Source: Rhodanobacter sp. UBA5168 (lineage in GTDB: Bacteria; Pseudomonadota; Gammaproteobacteria; Xanthomonadales; Rhodanobacteraceae). From it: a stretch of DNA of 64,000 nt. The stretch is taken from positions 8,533-72,532 of the forward strand of contig DHXA01000107.1 in the NCBI GenBank assembly GCA_002413455.1, in the 5' to 3' direction. The number at the start of each line of letters is the position of its first letter. The stretch's first letter is position 1. This document shows positions 43,475-52,847 of the stretch, piece by piece. The notes beneath the pieces are model-generated. The model saw nothing but the letters and a program-made list of their open reading frames with translations. It did not search any database and was not told the origin of the DNA. A program made the translations under genes and the position numbers.

Positions 43475-44364
43475 GGAAGTGACCTCCAAAGGCACCGATA
43501 CTCATGCGAACAGAAGCCACGCCCAGAAAAGGCGCAGTGGCGCGCGTAAATTCCCGCATTGTCAAACCGACCCATCGACAATAATCCAGTCCTTGTCGCT
43601 CGGCGCTTCTCCGCCGCGGATAAAAATGCAGCTTTCAGACAGCAGGATCTGGGTTAATGGCAGTATCAAAAAAATGTCGCACAACCTCATCGTGCACCAT
43701 CTGACGTGGCGCATCGAGACAAGCCTGCCAGGCTGGACCCATTGCCAGTGCCCACCCCCGGCAAGGTGGATGCCGTAGGGTGGACAAATCGAGACGAAAG
43801 CAAACGCGTCATCTCTGAAGCGGAAATAGACTCGCACAAGCGAGAAGATCGCGTGAAGAGGGCGTATTTTTCGGGCAAACGTTTCCCAGTGCCACGCGGT
43901 CAGCGTTCTTGATGCCTTGCAAGTTACTAAAACACAACGTATTTGTCTCATAGAGATCGGATGTGTACCCGCCAAGGGAAATCCGGGAATCAGGCCCCAG
44001 CGTGGTTTCACGCCTGCTTCGCACAAGCATTTTTAATATCGTGGGATGTGATTGGGACCGGATGGGGGCCGGATAAATAATTTGCCGATGCATCCTTTGC
44101 CAGGCCCCTGATTTCTGGAGTCCGCGAATATGGCGTGAAGTAGATGTAATTTATTTACTGTATATCTGCCTTGTTGGTTAATTGCATGTCTAATTTGACC
44201 GCTGCATTTTTTAACCAAGATAGAATGACAGAACATAAAGTTTGGAACATTGAATTTGGTCGCCGTCTTCAGCGCTCCGGTGTCGTCGAGAGTTTTGAGG
44301 CGACGATCGGTTTCGGCATGATGACCTGATGGTTGCTTCAGGCTACCGAGGGCAGTCAGTCAAC
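43475..44364. promoter_or_regulatory. 890-bp divergent regulatory region of the EPS locus
   Basis: No gene is convincing here; ORFs are short, lack ribosome sites, and the stretch 43,900-44,330 is clearly AT-richer than its surroundings, as expected of a control region. It has an inverted repeat (separate entry), a possible TTGACC (44195-44200) with a TAGAAT (44221-44226) at long spacing, and a hairpin-forming CCACCCCC/GTAGGGTGG pair near 43,752-43,782. Confidence 0.55.
44174..44218. promoter_or_regulatory. Inverted repeat overlapping the possible EPS promoter
   Basis: Perfect 8-bp halves TTGGTTAA (44174-44181) and TTAACCAA (44211-44218), 29 bases apart. They flank the possible -35 element, so an operator role is plausible. 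Confidence 0.4.
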
Positions 44365-44799
44365 GTGTTCAAGAATATTCTGGTTCTCTGTGTGGGCAAT
44401 ATCTGCCGCAGCCCGACGGCGGAATATATTTTACGTCAGCAGCTTGCCGGGCACGATATTCAGGTCACCAGCGCCGGGCTGGGGGCGCTGGTGGGACGTC
44501 CGATCGAGGGGCATGCAATGGCACTTCTGCAGGAGCATGGCATTGACGCTTCCTCACATCGGGCGCGCCAGCTCGATGCGGTGATGTTGCGGGAGGCCGA
44601 GCTGGTGCTGGGCATGGAGCGCAGGCACCTGGCGGCAGCGGCAAGGCTGGCACCGGAAGCCAGCGGGAAATTGTTCTTGCTGGGCAAGTGGCTCGATTTC
44701 GACAGTGTGCCTGATCCCTATCGGCAATCTCGTCAGGCTTTTGAAAACGTCTACGGCCTCATCGAGCGAGGCGTCGGCAGTTGGCTTAGTTACCTGTGA
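44365..44799 (+). CDS. wzb: Low-molecular-weight protein tyrosine phosphatase (Wzb-like)
   Basis: 144 aa from GTG 44365, giving the usual start FKNILVLCVGNICRSPTAEY; the frame extends to an ATG at 44329. The P-loop CVGNICRS holds the nucleophile Cys and Arg, and VPDPYRQ near the C-terminus is the general-acid DPY motif. It dephosphorylates the BY-kinase encoded next, as in E. coli Wzb/Wzc. First gene of the plus-strand EPS operon. Confidence 0.93.
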   Translation: MFKNILVLCVGNICRSPTAEYILRQQLAGHDIQVTSAGLGALVGRPIEGHAMALLQEHGIDASSHRARQLDAVMLREAELVLGMERRHLAAAARLAPEASGKLFLLGKWLDFDSVPDPYRQSRQAFENVYGLIERGVGSWLSYL

Positions 44800-44827
44800 A
44801 CCCCCTTCACTTCAAGGAACGGCTGGC

Positions 44828-47035
44828 ATGACCACCAGGCAAACTTTCTCGCCGCGCGACGACGACATCGATCTTCGGGCCCTGATCGGTACGCTGCTCG
44901 ACCACAAGTGGTTGATCACCGCGACCACCATGTTCTTCTTTGCGGCGGCCGTGATCTATGCGCTTCTCGCCACGCCGATCTACCAGGCCAGCGCCACGGT
45001 TCAGGTGGAGAAGACCGTGCCGAGCCTGCCTGGCCTGGACGACATCGCACAGACTCTCGGCGCGTCGACGTCACAGGCGGTCACGGAGATTGCGCTGCTC
45101 ACCTCGCGCACGGTGGTCGGTGATGCCATCACCAATCTCAAGCTGGAGATAGATAGCGAGCCGGAACATTTTCCGTTGATCGGCGCCTTTCTTGCGCGGC
45201 GTTTCACGCCGACCAGTCCTGGCGAGATCGCCGCCCCGCTGGGCGGCATGAGCCGCTATGACTGGGGCGGTGCGCAACTGGACATCTTTCGGCTGGATGT
45301 GCCGTCGCAGTTGCTCGATCAGCAGCTCAATCTGGTAGCCGGCCAGAACGGCACCTATACCCTGAGCGATGACGACGACGGCACGCTGCTGACCGGCCGG
45401 GTGGGTGAATCGGTGACGGCGCGAGGCATAACGATGCAGGTGAAGTCGCTTCACGCCAACCCGGGCACCCGCTTTGACGTGGTGCGGCACGCGCGCCTGC
45501 CGCTGATCACCAATCTGCAACAGAACCTCGTGGCAACCGAGCAGGGCAAGGATTCGGGCATCATCGAAATCGACTACCGCAATACCGATCCGGTCCTTGC
45601 CACCAGACTGCTCGATCAGATCAGCGCGCTGTACGTACGTCAGAACGTGGATCGCAATTCGGCAGAGGCGGCGAACAGCCTGGCCTTCGTGAAAGAGCAG
45701 CTGCCGCAGGTGAGGCTTGAGTTGGAACAGGCGACGCAAGCCATGAATACCTTCCAGACGCGAGCGCACTCGGTCGACATCAGCATGCAGACCAAGGCCT
45801 TGCTGGACCAGATCGTGGCGATGGACGCAAGCCTGCAGCAATTGCACATGCAGATGAGCGACATGCAGCGCCACTTCACGCCGCAGCATCCCTCTTACAA
45901 GGCTTTGCAGTCGCAGATCGGCCAGCTGGAAGGACAGAAGAACGATTTGCAGAAGCAGGTGGGCCGGCTGCCGGACATACAGCAACAGATGCTTCGTCTG
46001 GCGCGGGACGTGCAAGTCAGCAATCAGACCTATACCAGCCTGCTCAACCAGGCCCAGCAGCTGAACATTGCGCGCGCCGGTACGGTGGGCAACGTGCGCG
46101 TGATCGATCACGCGGCGACCGATACCGCCAAGCCGGTCTGGCCGAAGCGGATTCTGCTGGTGCTCGGCGCCACGGTTTTTGGCGGCCTGCTGGCGGTCGG
46201 GTTCGTGTTCCTGCGACAGCTGCTCAACCGTGGCGTCGAGGATCCGGCTGCGATCGAGCGACTGGGACTGCCCGTGTATGTTTCCATTCCTCGCAGCGAG
46301 CTGCAGCGCGAAAGCGCGGTGCTGCGCGTCCGCCACCGGCGATCGACCGGCAAGCAGAACCTGCTGGCGGTTGGCGCTCCTGCCGACATGGCGATCGAGG
46401 CGTTGCGGAGCCTGCGCACCAGTCTCCATTTCGCGCGGCTGGAGGCGAAGAACAACCTGCTGCTGATCTCAAGTTCCAGCCCCGGTGTCGGCAAGAGCTT
46501 CGTCGCCGCCAATCTGGCGGCGGTGATTGCCCAGGCCGGCCAGCGTGTGCTGCTGATCGACGCGGACATGCGCAAGGGCACGCTGCACAAAACCATCGGC
46601 GGCAAGGCCGAACGTGGCTTGTCCGAGCTGATCGTGGGTCAGGCCGAGCTCCCGGAGGCCCTGCGCAATGTCGACGGAGTCGGCAAGCTGTTCTTCATTT
46701 CGCGCGGCAAGATACCGCCCAATCCGTCCGAACTGCTGATGCATTCCCGCTTCACCACCTTGCTCGAGAGCCTGAAGCCACGGTTTGACCTGATCATCAT
46801 CGACACGCCGCCGATTCTCGCGGTTACCGATGCCGCGGTGATCGGGCACCACGTGGGCACGAGCCTGCTGGTCGTGCAGTTCGGGCTCAACCAGCCGCGC
46901 GAGATCGCGTTGGCCAAGCAGCGCTTCGAGCAGAACGGTGTGCCGATCAAGGGCGCCATCTTCAATCTCGTCGAGAAGCGTAGCGCGGGCTATTACGCCT
47001 ACGCCTATTACGCCTACGCCCCGGCCAAGTCGTAG
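44828..47035 (+). CDS. wzc: Polysaccharide co-polymerase and BY-kinase (Wzc/GumC-like)
   Basis: 735 aa. The Wzz domain lies between helix 1 (about residues 35-53) and helix 2 (about 440-462), with long coiled-coil helices (around 280-420). The cytoplasmic kinase has Walker A SSSPGVGKS (residues 549-557), A' LLIDADMRKG (about 574-583), and Walker B DLIIIDTPP (about 653-661). The C-terminus is Tyr-rich (AGYYAYAYYAYAP), the autophosphorylation tail. It controls chain length and assembly with Wza. In GumC the kinase is absent, so this is the fused type. Confidence 0.94.
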   Translation: MTTRQTFSPRDDDIDLRALIGTLLDHKWLITATTMFFFAAAVIYALLATPIYQASATVQVEKTVPSLPGLDDIAQTLGASTSQAVTEIALLTSRTVVGDAITNLKLEIDSEPEHFPLIGAFLARRFTPTSPGEIAAPLGGMSRYDWGGAQLDIFRLDVPSQLLDQQLNLVAGQNGTYTLSDDDDGTLLTGRVGESVTARGITMQVKSLHANPGTRFDVVRHARLPLITNLQQNLVATEQGKDSGIIEIDYRNTDPVLATRLLDQISALYVRQNVDRNSAEAANSLAFVKEQLPQVRLELEQATQAMNTFQTRAHSVDISMQTKALLDQIVAMDASLQQLHMQMSDMQRHFTPQHPSYKALQSQIGQLEGQKNDLQKQVGRLPDIQQQMLRLARDVQVSNQTYTSLLNQAQQLNIARAGTVGNVRVIDHAATDTAKPVWPKRILLVLGATVFGGLLAVGFVFLRQLLNRGVEDPAAIERLGLPVYVSIPRSELQRESAVLRVRHRRSTGKQNLLAVGAPADMAIEALRSLRTSLHFARLEAKNNLLLISSSSPGVGKSFVAANLAAVIAQAGQRVLLIDADMRKGTLHKTIGGKAERGLSELIVGQAELPEALRNVDGVGKLFFISRGKIPPNPSELLMHSRFTTLLESLKPRFDLIIIDTPPILAVTDAAVIGHHVGTSLLVVQFGLNQPREIALAKQRFEQNGVPIKGAIFNLVEKRSAGYYAYAYYAYAPAKS

Positions 47036-47305
47036 CTTCAGAACCTCAGCCAGGAACCGCCATCCATGAGTCTGCAACTAAAGACCGCCTCATGATCATG
47101 AAAGCCATCTTGCCGGGTGCCGGTTCCGTCGGGCTCTTCAGCGGAGCTTGGCCAGCGTGCTGCCAACTTGGCTTGCCGGCAGATCCGCAAGGTGCGTGCG
47201 AACTCCGGTGGGCTGGCCGTCATCCGCTGCGAGCATCCGGTACCCGGTCTTGCCGGGAGCGGATCGTGCCTGGCGCGTGCCGTACAGCGTTGGCCTGAGC
47301 GCGCC

Positions 47306-48637
47306 ATGTCCTCGATGGAATTCAGCATTCGACGTTTGACCTTTCTTCCGAAGGGTTGGCGCGCTGCGCTGGGCGCGATCTCCATGCTCTGGATCGCCAC
47401 CGCGATCGGCGCAGGCATGGCTTTTCTCACGCAGGCGCTGCTTGCACACGAGCTGGGCCCGGCGTCCTTCGGCCTGTTCGCCTCGTCGCTGGCCACGGTA
47501 AGCATGATTGCGCCGCTGGCGGGTTTTGGCGTGTCGCAGTTCTGGTTGAAGGTGTACGGCGGTGAAGGATGGGCGGCCAATCGCTGGCTGCGCCCGTCGC
47601 TGCAATTTCTTGTCGCGACCACGCTGTTGACGCTATCGATCATCGCGCTGTGGGCATTGGTCGGAGCGCCGGCGGATGCCACCGTGACACTGCTGCTGCT
47701 GCTCCCGGTGGTGCCCGGCACGCTGGGGGCGGCGCTGCTCAGCAGCAAGCTGCGGCTGGAGGAGCGCCACCAAGCGCTGGCCGTGTGGCAACTGACCACG
47801 CCGGGAAGCCGCCTGCTCGTGGCGGTCATGCTTCTATTGGTGCCTGCGCTTGCCGTGCATTTCGTGGCTGTCGGCTACGGCGTGGTTTCGCTGGGGTTGG
47901 CCTTGATGACAGTGCCGCAGCTATTCGCGATGCTGCGCGGCGAGATACGCCTGCATGGGCACGGCCGGCGTCCCGCGCCGACGTGCGGTGACGCGCCCGC
48001 GCCCGGCCCGTTGCAGCTGTGGTCGCAGGCGTGGGCCTATGGACTGGCAGCGGTGCTCTACCCGATCTTCTTCCAGATCAGTACGGTGTTGCTCAAATAC
48101 CTCGACGGAAATATCGAGGCCGGCATTTTCGGTATCGGGCTGGCGGTAATGACGGCGATCTACCTGATCCCGGCAACGCTCTACCAGAAATTCCTGCTTT
48201 CCAAGCTGCACCGATGGGCGATCCATGACACGCCAAAATTCTGGCTGGTCTATCGCCACGGAAACATCGCCATGCTGGTGTCCGGCGTGCTGCTGGCTGC
48301 CATGACGGTACTGGTTGCACCCTGGATCGTACCCCTCGTTTTCGGTGAGAAATACCGCGCGGTGATACCGGTGTTGAACGTGCTGGCGTGGTGTATCCCG
48401 ATCCGCTTTCTGTCCGTAGGTGTGGGTTCGGCGCTGCTCAATGAGCAGCACATGCGCTACCGGGTCTATGTCATGGGTATCAGTGCGGTGGTCGTGGTGC
48501 TGCTCAACCTGGCCTGGATTCCGGCCCATCACGAGCTGGGTGCGGCCGCTGCCAACGTGGTTGGCGAGATCGTGTTGCTGTTGGCCCTGTATGCCGGAGT
48601 TCGGCGTTTCCATGCGAACCGGGAGAAGCCACTTTGA
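47306..48637 (+). CDS. wzx: Oligosaccharide flippase (Wzx-like, MATE/PST family)
   Basis: 443 aa with about 12-14 hydrophobic helices. The N-terminal FLTQALLAHELGPASFGLFA and GFGVSQFWLKVYG segments are typical of polysaccharide transporter (PST) flippases. It would move lipid-linked repeat units across the inner membrane. The ATG at 47306 is chosen for its position ahead of the amphipathic start; the frame is open to 47117. The 270 bases before it have no convincing gene. Confidence 0.9.
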   Translation: MSSMEFSIRRLTFLPKGWRAALGAISMLWIATAIGAGMAFLTQALLAHELGPASFGLFASSLATVSMIAPLAGFGVSQFWLKVYGGEGWAANRWLRPSLQFLVATTLLTLSIIALWALVGAPADATVTLLLLLPVVPGTLGAALLSSKLRLEERHQALAVWQLTTPGSRLLVAVMLLLVPALAVHFVAVGYGVVSLGLALMTVPQLFAMLRGEIRLHGHGRRPAPTCGDAPAPGPLQLWSQAWAYGLAAVLYPIFFQISTVLLKYLDGNIEAGIFGIGLAVMTAIYLIPATLYQKFLLSKLHRWAIHDTPKFWLVYRHGNIAMLVSGVLLAAMTVLVAPWIVPLVFGEKYRAVIPVLNVLAWCIPIRFLSVGVGSALLNEQHMRYRVYVMGISAVVVVLLNLAWIPAHHELGAAAANVVGEIVLLLALYAGVRRFHANREKPL

Positions 48638-49617
48638 GCATCATGCGACGACTCAAGCGAGCGTTGCGACCGCTGCGAAATGTGCTGTGGGCGTTTCTCG
48701 GTTTCGGCTACGATTTTTCGCGCTATGTCCGCTACGCCGGATGGCGCGGTCATGCCGACTCCCGCAAGCGTGACTACAAGGCGGTGAAGACCTACCACCG
48801 TCTGGAGAAATGCCTCAGCTTTCGCCAGCGGCGTCACGGTTCCGGTTGGGATGCCGCCGGCGATTTTGTGCACCTGCTCGGCCGTGTCGGTGCCGACGCG
48901 ACGACGCTGGGTTATCACGAGACGGTGGGAATCAAGGTGCTGCGGGACTTCGTTGAGCGTTCCGACGGCGGTGGCCAGACCGCTCGTCAGGTTGATGAGT
49001 TCCTGCAGAGGACGAGCGTGGCGTCGCTTGAAGGTGGCGTCATCGACCTGACCGCCGATCAACTGCTGGTCGGCCGGCTGGAGGATCCCGAGAAATTTTT
49101 CCTGAGCCGCCATTCGGTTCGCGACTTCAGGCCCGATCCGGTACCGCGCGAGCTGTTGCATCGGGCCGTGCGACTGGCGATGAAAACGCCTTCGGTCTGC
49201 AACCGCCAGGCCTGGCACGTCTATCACCTTGACCAGCGCGCCAGCATCGATCGCGCACTGACCCTGCAAAACGGCAACCGCGGCTTCGGCCACGAGGTGC
49301 CGTGTCTGCTGATCGTCACGGCGGATCTGCGCGCCTTCGACACCCATGGCGAGCGGTTCCAGCACTGGATCGACGGCGGCATGTTCGCGATGGCGCTGGT
49401 GCTGGCGCTGCACTCGCTGGGCCTGGCTGCGTGCTGCCTCAACTGGAGCCGGGGACCAGGTGATGACCTGCGTCTGCGCAAGCTGGTGGCACTCGATGGC
49501 GCGCACACCGTGATCATGATGATGGCGGTCGGCTACCCCAGCGAACACCTGAAGGTTTGCTATTCAGCGCGCCGGCCGCTCGACGGCATCCTTACCCATC
49601 TGGACGTCCCTACGTGA
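48634..49617 (+). CDS. Nitroreductase-family protein in the EPS operon
   Basis: 327 aa. The start is probably TTG 48634 overlapping the wzx stop, because GGGAGAAG lies just upstream; the ATG at 48643 is too distant. The C-terminal half shows the FMN-binding nitroreductase pattern: SRHSVRDFRPDPVPRELL, MKTPSVCNRQAWHVY and a GxxxMAL dimer helix with LGLAACCLNW. The N-terminal 130 residues are extra and uncharacterised. Overlapping the pyruvyltransferase, it is likely a redox step linked to EPS decoration. The substrate is unknown. Confidence 0.85.
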   Translation: MSIMRRLKRALRPLRNVLWAFLGFGYDFSRYVRYAGWRGHADSRKRDYKAVKTYHRLEKCLSFRQRRHGSGWDAAGDFVHLLGRVGADATTLGYHETVGIKVLRDFVERSDGGGQTARQVDEFLQRTSVASLEGGVIDLTADQLLVGRLEDPEKFFLSRHSVRDFRPDPVPRELLHRAVRLAMKTPSVCNRQAWHVYHLDQRASIDRALTLQNGNRGFGHEVPCLLIVTADLRAFDTHGERFQHWIDGGMFAMALVLALHSLGLAACCLNWSRGPGDDLRLRKLVALDGAHTVIMMMAVGYPSEHLKVCYSARRPLDGILTHLDVPT

Positions 49618-50834
49618 AACGCTTCTATCTCTCCGGGCAACGCACGTTCGGCAATCGTGGCTGCGAAGCGATTGTGCGCAGCACGGTCGGGATGCTCCGC
49701 GAGCAGTTCGGCGACATGGAGGTGCTGGTCCCGTCTGCGGACATCGCCAGCGATAGCGCGCAGTGGCCGGAGGCGGCTGCGAGCGGCGTGCGTTTCGTGC
49801 CCGCCTATCTTCCCGCGCAAGCGCGCTATTGGGTGAACCTGCAGCGCCTGCCGCTGCGAGGGTTGAAGCGCGCCGGCTGGCCGTTTCCGATGCCATCCTG
49901 GCTGAAAAAACAGTTGGACAGCGTGGATGTGGTGCTGGCTGTGGGGGGCGACAACTATTCGCTGGACTACCGCATCCCCTCACCGATCATGGCACTGGAC
50001 AGGTTTGCGATGGACATGGGTAAACCGGTGATCCTGTGGGGAGGCTCGGTAGGTCCGTTCGAGCGTGAGCCGGCCTTTGTCGCGCCGATGACGCAGCATC
50101 TCTCGCGCATGCATTATGTCGCCGCCCGCGAGTCGGTGAGCCATGCGTATCTGACCGATCAACTGGGCCTGCGCAACGTGATCCGGATGGCCGACCCCGC
50201 TTTCATGCTGAAGCCAGAGGCCGTCGACTTGAAGCCGTTCTGGCCTACCGGCAACGGCAGCGTGCTGGGCTTGAACGTCAGCCAGCTCATCGAGCGCTAC
50301 CGTCGCCCCGATCAGGATCTGCGCGCGGAAGTGGCCGACTTCATCCGTCATGTGGTCACCGAGCGCGGCATGGGTGTGCTGCTGGTGCCGCACGTCAATC
50401 CACTGAAAGGCGACGGTCGCGGCGGCGATGCGGCGTACATGGCGGAGCTGCTCGCGCGGGTTGCCGATCTGGGCAAGGCGGTGACGATGATGCCGCAGCG
50501 GTTCAATGCGGCGCAGACCAAATACGTCGTCAGCCATCTGCGCTTCTTCATCGGGGCTCGTACGCATTCGACCATCGCCGCGCTTTCCAGCGAGGTACCC
50601 ACGGTGTCGATTGCCTACAGCGTCAAGGCGCGCGGCATCAACAAGGATCTGTTCGGCAGCGAGGACATGGTGCTGCAGACCCCCGATGTGTCGGCCGCCT
50701 CGCTTCGAGCATCGCTGGCATGGCTGCTGCGCGAGGAAGGGTCGTTGCGGGCGCTGCTGGCGGTGCGGATAGGTGAGCTGCAAGCAATCGCGCGGGCCGC
50801 AGCGGCGCGTATTTCCGATGTGTTCGTCAATTGA
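49614..50834 (+). CDS. Polysaccharide pyruvyl transferase family protein
   Basis: 406 aa starting at GTG 49614 (GTGA overlap with the nitroreductase stop). Family motifs: SGQRTFGNRGCEAIVRSTVG at the N-terminus, VDVVLAVGGDNYSLDY, PVILWGGSVGPFE, and C-terminal RFFIGARTHSTIAALSSEVP with VSIAYSVKARGI. It adds a pyruvate ketal from PEP to a sugar of the repeat unit, giving an acidic EPS, in the cytoplasm before flipping. Confidence 0.92.
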   Translation: MKRFYLSGQRTFGNRGCEAIVRSTVGMLREQFGDMEVLVPSADIASDSAQWPEAAASGVRFVPAYLPAQARYWVNLQRLPLRGLKRAGWPFPMPSWLKKQLDSVDVVLAVGGDNYSLDYRIPSPIMALDRFAMDMGKPVILWGGSVGPFEREPAFVAPMTQHLSRMHYVAARESVSHAYLTDQLGLRNVIRMADPAFMLKPEAVDLKPFWPTGNGSVLGLNVSQLIERYRRPDQDLRAEVADFIRHVVTERGMGVLLVPHVNPLKGDGRGGDAAYMAELLARVADLGKAVTMMPQRFNAAQTKYVVSHLRFFIGARTHSTIAALSSEVPTVSIAYSVKARGINKDLFGSEDMVLQTPDVSAASLRASLAWLLREEGSLRALLAVRIGELQAIARAAAARISDVFVN

Positions 50835-50849
50835 CGGGTAGCGCGGAGC

Positions 50850-51776
50850 ATGGAAATGGTGGATCGGACCGAAAGCGACAAGGCGATGGAAAGGTTGGCG
50901 TTGAGCGCGGCGAGAATCGCGCGCGGCGGCACCGGCGCTCGCGCTGCCGAACTGGCGCCGGTGAGCGTGGTGGTGCCATGTTTCCGTTGCGCCGACACGA
51001 TCGCCAGTGCCGTAGCCTCGGTCGCCGACCAGATACTCTGCCCGTCGGAGGTGCTGCTGGTGGATGACGGCAGTGACGATGGAACGCTGGAGTGTCTGAA
51101 AGCGATCGCACGAATCTGTCCGGAGGGCTGGATCAAGGTGCTTTCGATGCCGCGCAACGGCGGCCCCTCCGGTGCGCGCAATCTGGGATGGCAACACGCC
51201 ACCCAGAGCTGGATCGCCTTTCTCGACGCTGACGACACCTGGCACCCGCACAAGCTGAAGCTGCAGATGGAGGTGCTCGCGGGCGATCCGCAGATTGCCC
51301 TCCTGGCCCATCGCATGAATGTGCAGGCGCGCACCGCGCCAGCGCCGGCGCTCACCTACCCGCTGAAAGTGAGGGTGGTCGGAAGACACTTGCTGCGGTT
51401 GCGTGCGTCATTTCCGACTGCCTCCATCGTGCTTCGCAGAGATCTGCCATTCCGTTTCGACGAGAACCGCTGGCGGGCGGAAGATTTTCTGCTATGGGCC
51501 CAGATTCTTCTCTCCGGCTACCGCTGCGCGCACATCAATCAGGTACTGGCTTCCTGGCACAAGGAACCCTTTGGCGCAGGTGGCCTCAGCGGCGATCTGG
51601 CGGCCATGTACAAGGCTAGCGTGGATGTGCGACGTGCCCTGCATGCCCAGGGTCTGCTCAGTCGATGGCAGATGCACGTCATTTATCCCATTGGTCTGGC
51701 GCGCTATGCACGGCGCTGCCTGCTCACGTTCGGGCGGCGCTGTGCGGCCACCCTTCGCACCAGAGATCGCTATTGA
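50850..51776 (+). CDS. Glycosyltransferase family 2
   Basis: 308 aa. GT-A fold: VSVVVPCFRCADTIASAVAS at the start of the domain, EVLLVDDGSDDGTLE (nucleotide-binding DDG) and WIAFLDADDTWHPHK (DxD metal site). Another conserved region is WRAEDFLLWAQILLSG (catalytic ED). It transfers a sugar to the growing lipid-linked repeat. The first 37 residues are extra to the usual start; an internal start cannot be ruled out. Confidence 0.92.
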   Translation: MEMVDRTESDKAMERLALSAARIARGGTGARAAELAPVSVVVPCFRCADTIASAVASVADQILCPSEVLLVDDGSDDGTLECLKAIARICPEGWIKVLSMPRNGGPSGARNLGWQHATQSWIAFLDADDTWHPHKLKLQMEVLAGDPQIALLAHRMNVQARTAPAPALTYPLKVRVVGRHLLRLRASFPTASIVLRRDLPFRFDENRWRAEDFLLWAQILLSGYRCAHINQVLASWHKEPFGAGGLSGDLAAMYKASVDVRRALHAQGLLSRWQMHVIYPIGLARYARRCLLTFGRRCAATLRTRDRY

Positions 51777-51797
51777 AACCGGGCCGGTGACGATGCC

Positions 51798-52847
51798 ATG
51801 ACGATGAACCCAGAGGTATCGATCTACGGAGATTCCGCCGACGCGAATGCGCGCGCCGTGCTGAGCGTGTTGCTGATTGCGACGGCATGTCTGGTGGCCG
51901 ATGCCGTGGTTGGCTTGCGCGGCATTAATGTGGGCACCGATACCCATGCCTATGCTGGGTTTTTTCTCTCCATGCGAGAGAGGTTCGTAGCGACGAGGTT
52001 CGAGCCGGGGTTTGTGCTGGTGACGCGTCTGCTGAGCGCTACGGGGATGAGCGTCGTCGCCTATCAGGCCTCGCTTTTCGGGCTTTCGCTGGCGGCAGCG
52101 GCGTTGACGGCCCGGCGCTACTTCGACTATCTGGGCAGCACGCGCGGCTACCTGACGTTTCTGACCGCAGCGCTGATGTTCCTGTTCCTGTCGCCGATGT
52201 TCGTCAACGGATCGATCAATGCCGTGCGCCAGGGCATGGCCTCGTTCCTCGTCATCGCCGCGCTGCTTTCGTTCCATCATCGACAGTGGCGGCGTTTCAT
52301 CGTCTATGGCCTACTCGCCACCAGCCTGCACTATTCGTCGCTGCTCTATCTCGCCTTCGCACCGTTGCTGCTGGTCAACCTGCGCCTGCAGCGCATCATC
52401 GCCGGCTTGGCGTTTCTGGCCTACTGCTCGGGCCTGACCATGCTGGTGGTGCGCGCCGTAGCACCCGTGGTTTACAGCGCGGTGATGAGCTACAGCGCGG
52501 GCGCTACCTACCGTGCGGGCGTCCGTCTCGATTTCGCGGCGTTCTCGATGCTCTGGTATCTGCTGCCTTACTTCGCATCGCGACTGGTCCGTTCGCCTTT
52601 CAATGAACGCATCAAGCAGAGCATGGCCGTCTATCTGGTGATGCTGCTGCCCTTCTTCACGGTGGGCTGGGGGAACTACTCCAACCGGTATCTGCTCGGA
52701 CCGTGGATAGCGGTCTCGTTCGTGCTCGCGGCCATATGCTGTTTCGCCCGCGTTCCATTTCTGCGCCATCCCCTGTTGCTGCGGGGAGGGCTCATGGTCG
52801 CTTGCGGCGTCTTTACCTACTACGTCATCCATCAGGTAATCATATGA
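51798..52847 (+). CDS. EpsG-family membrane protein, probable Wzy-type polymerase
   Basis: 349 aa with about 10 hydrophobic helices. RGINVGTDTHAYAGFF and MFVNGSINAVRQGMASFLVI are the signature motifs of EpsG proteins; FVAVG-type loop features follow (LHYSSLLYLAFAPLLL, WGNYSNRYLLGPW). EpsG-like proteins act as polymerases in Wzx/Wzy systems. Its stop overlaps the first PP-loop gene start (ATGA). Confidence 0.88.
   Translation: MTMNPEVSIYGDSADANARAVLSVLLIATACLVADAVVGLRGINVGTDTHAYAGFFLSMRERFVATRFEPGFVLVTRLLSATGMSVVAYQASLFGLSLAAAALTARRYFDYLGSTRGYLTFLTAALMFLFLSPMFVNGSINAVRQGMASFLVIAALLSFHHRQWRRFIVYGLLATSLHYSSLLYLAFAPLLLVNLRLQRIIAGLAFLAYCSGLTMLVVRAVAPVVYSAVMSYSAGATYRAGVRLDFAAFSMLWYLLPYFASRLVRSPFNERIKQSMAVYLVMLLPFFTVGWGNYSNRYLLGPWIAVSFVLAAICCFARVPFLRHPLLLRGGLMVACGVFTYYVIHQVII

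Noticed and set aside
47092-47298. 68-codon ORF between wzc and wzx
   Set aside because: No ribosome site; Cys/Arg-rich composition typical of non-coding frames here.
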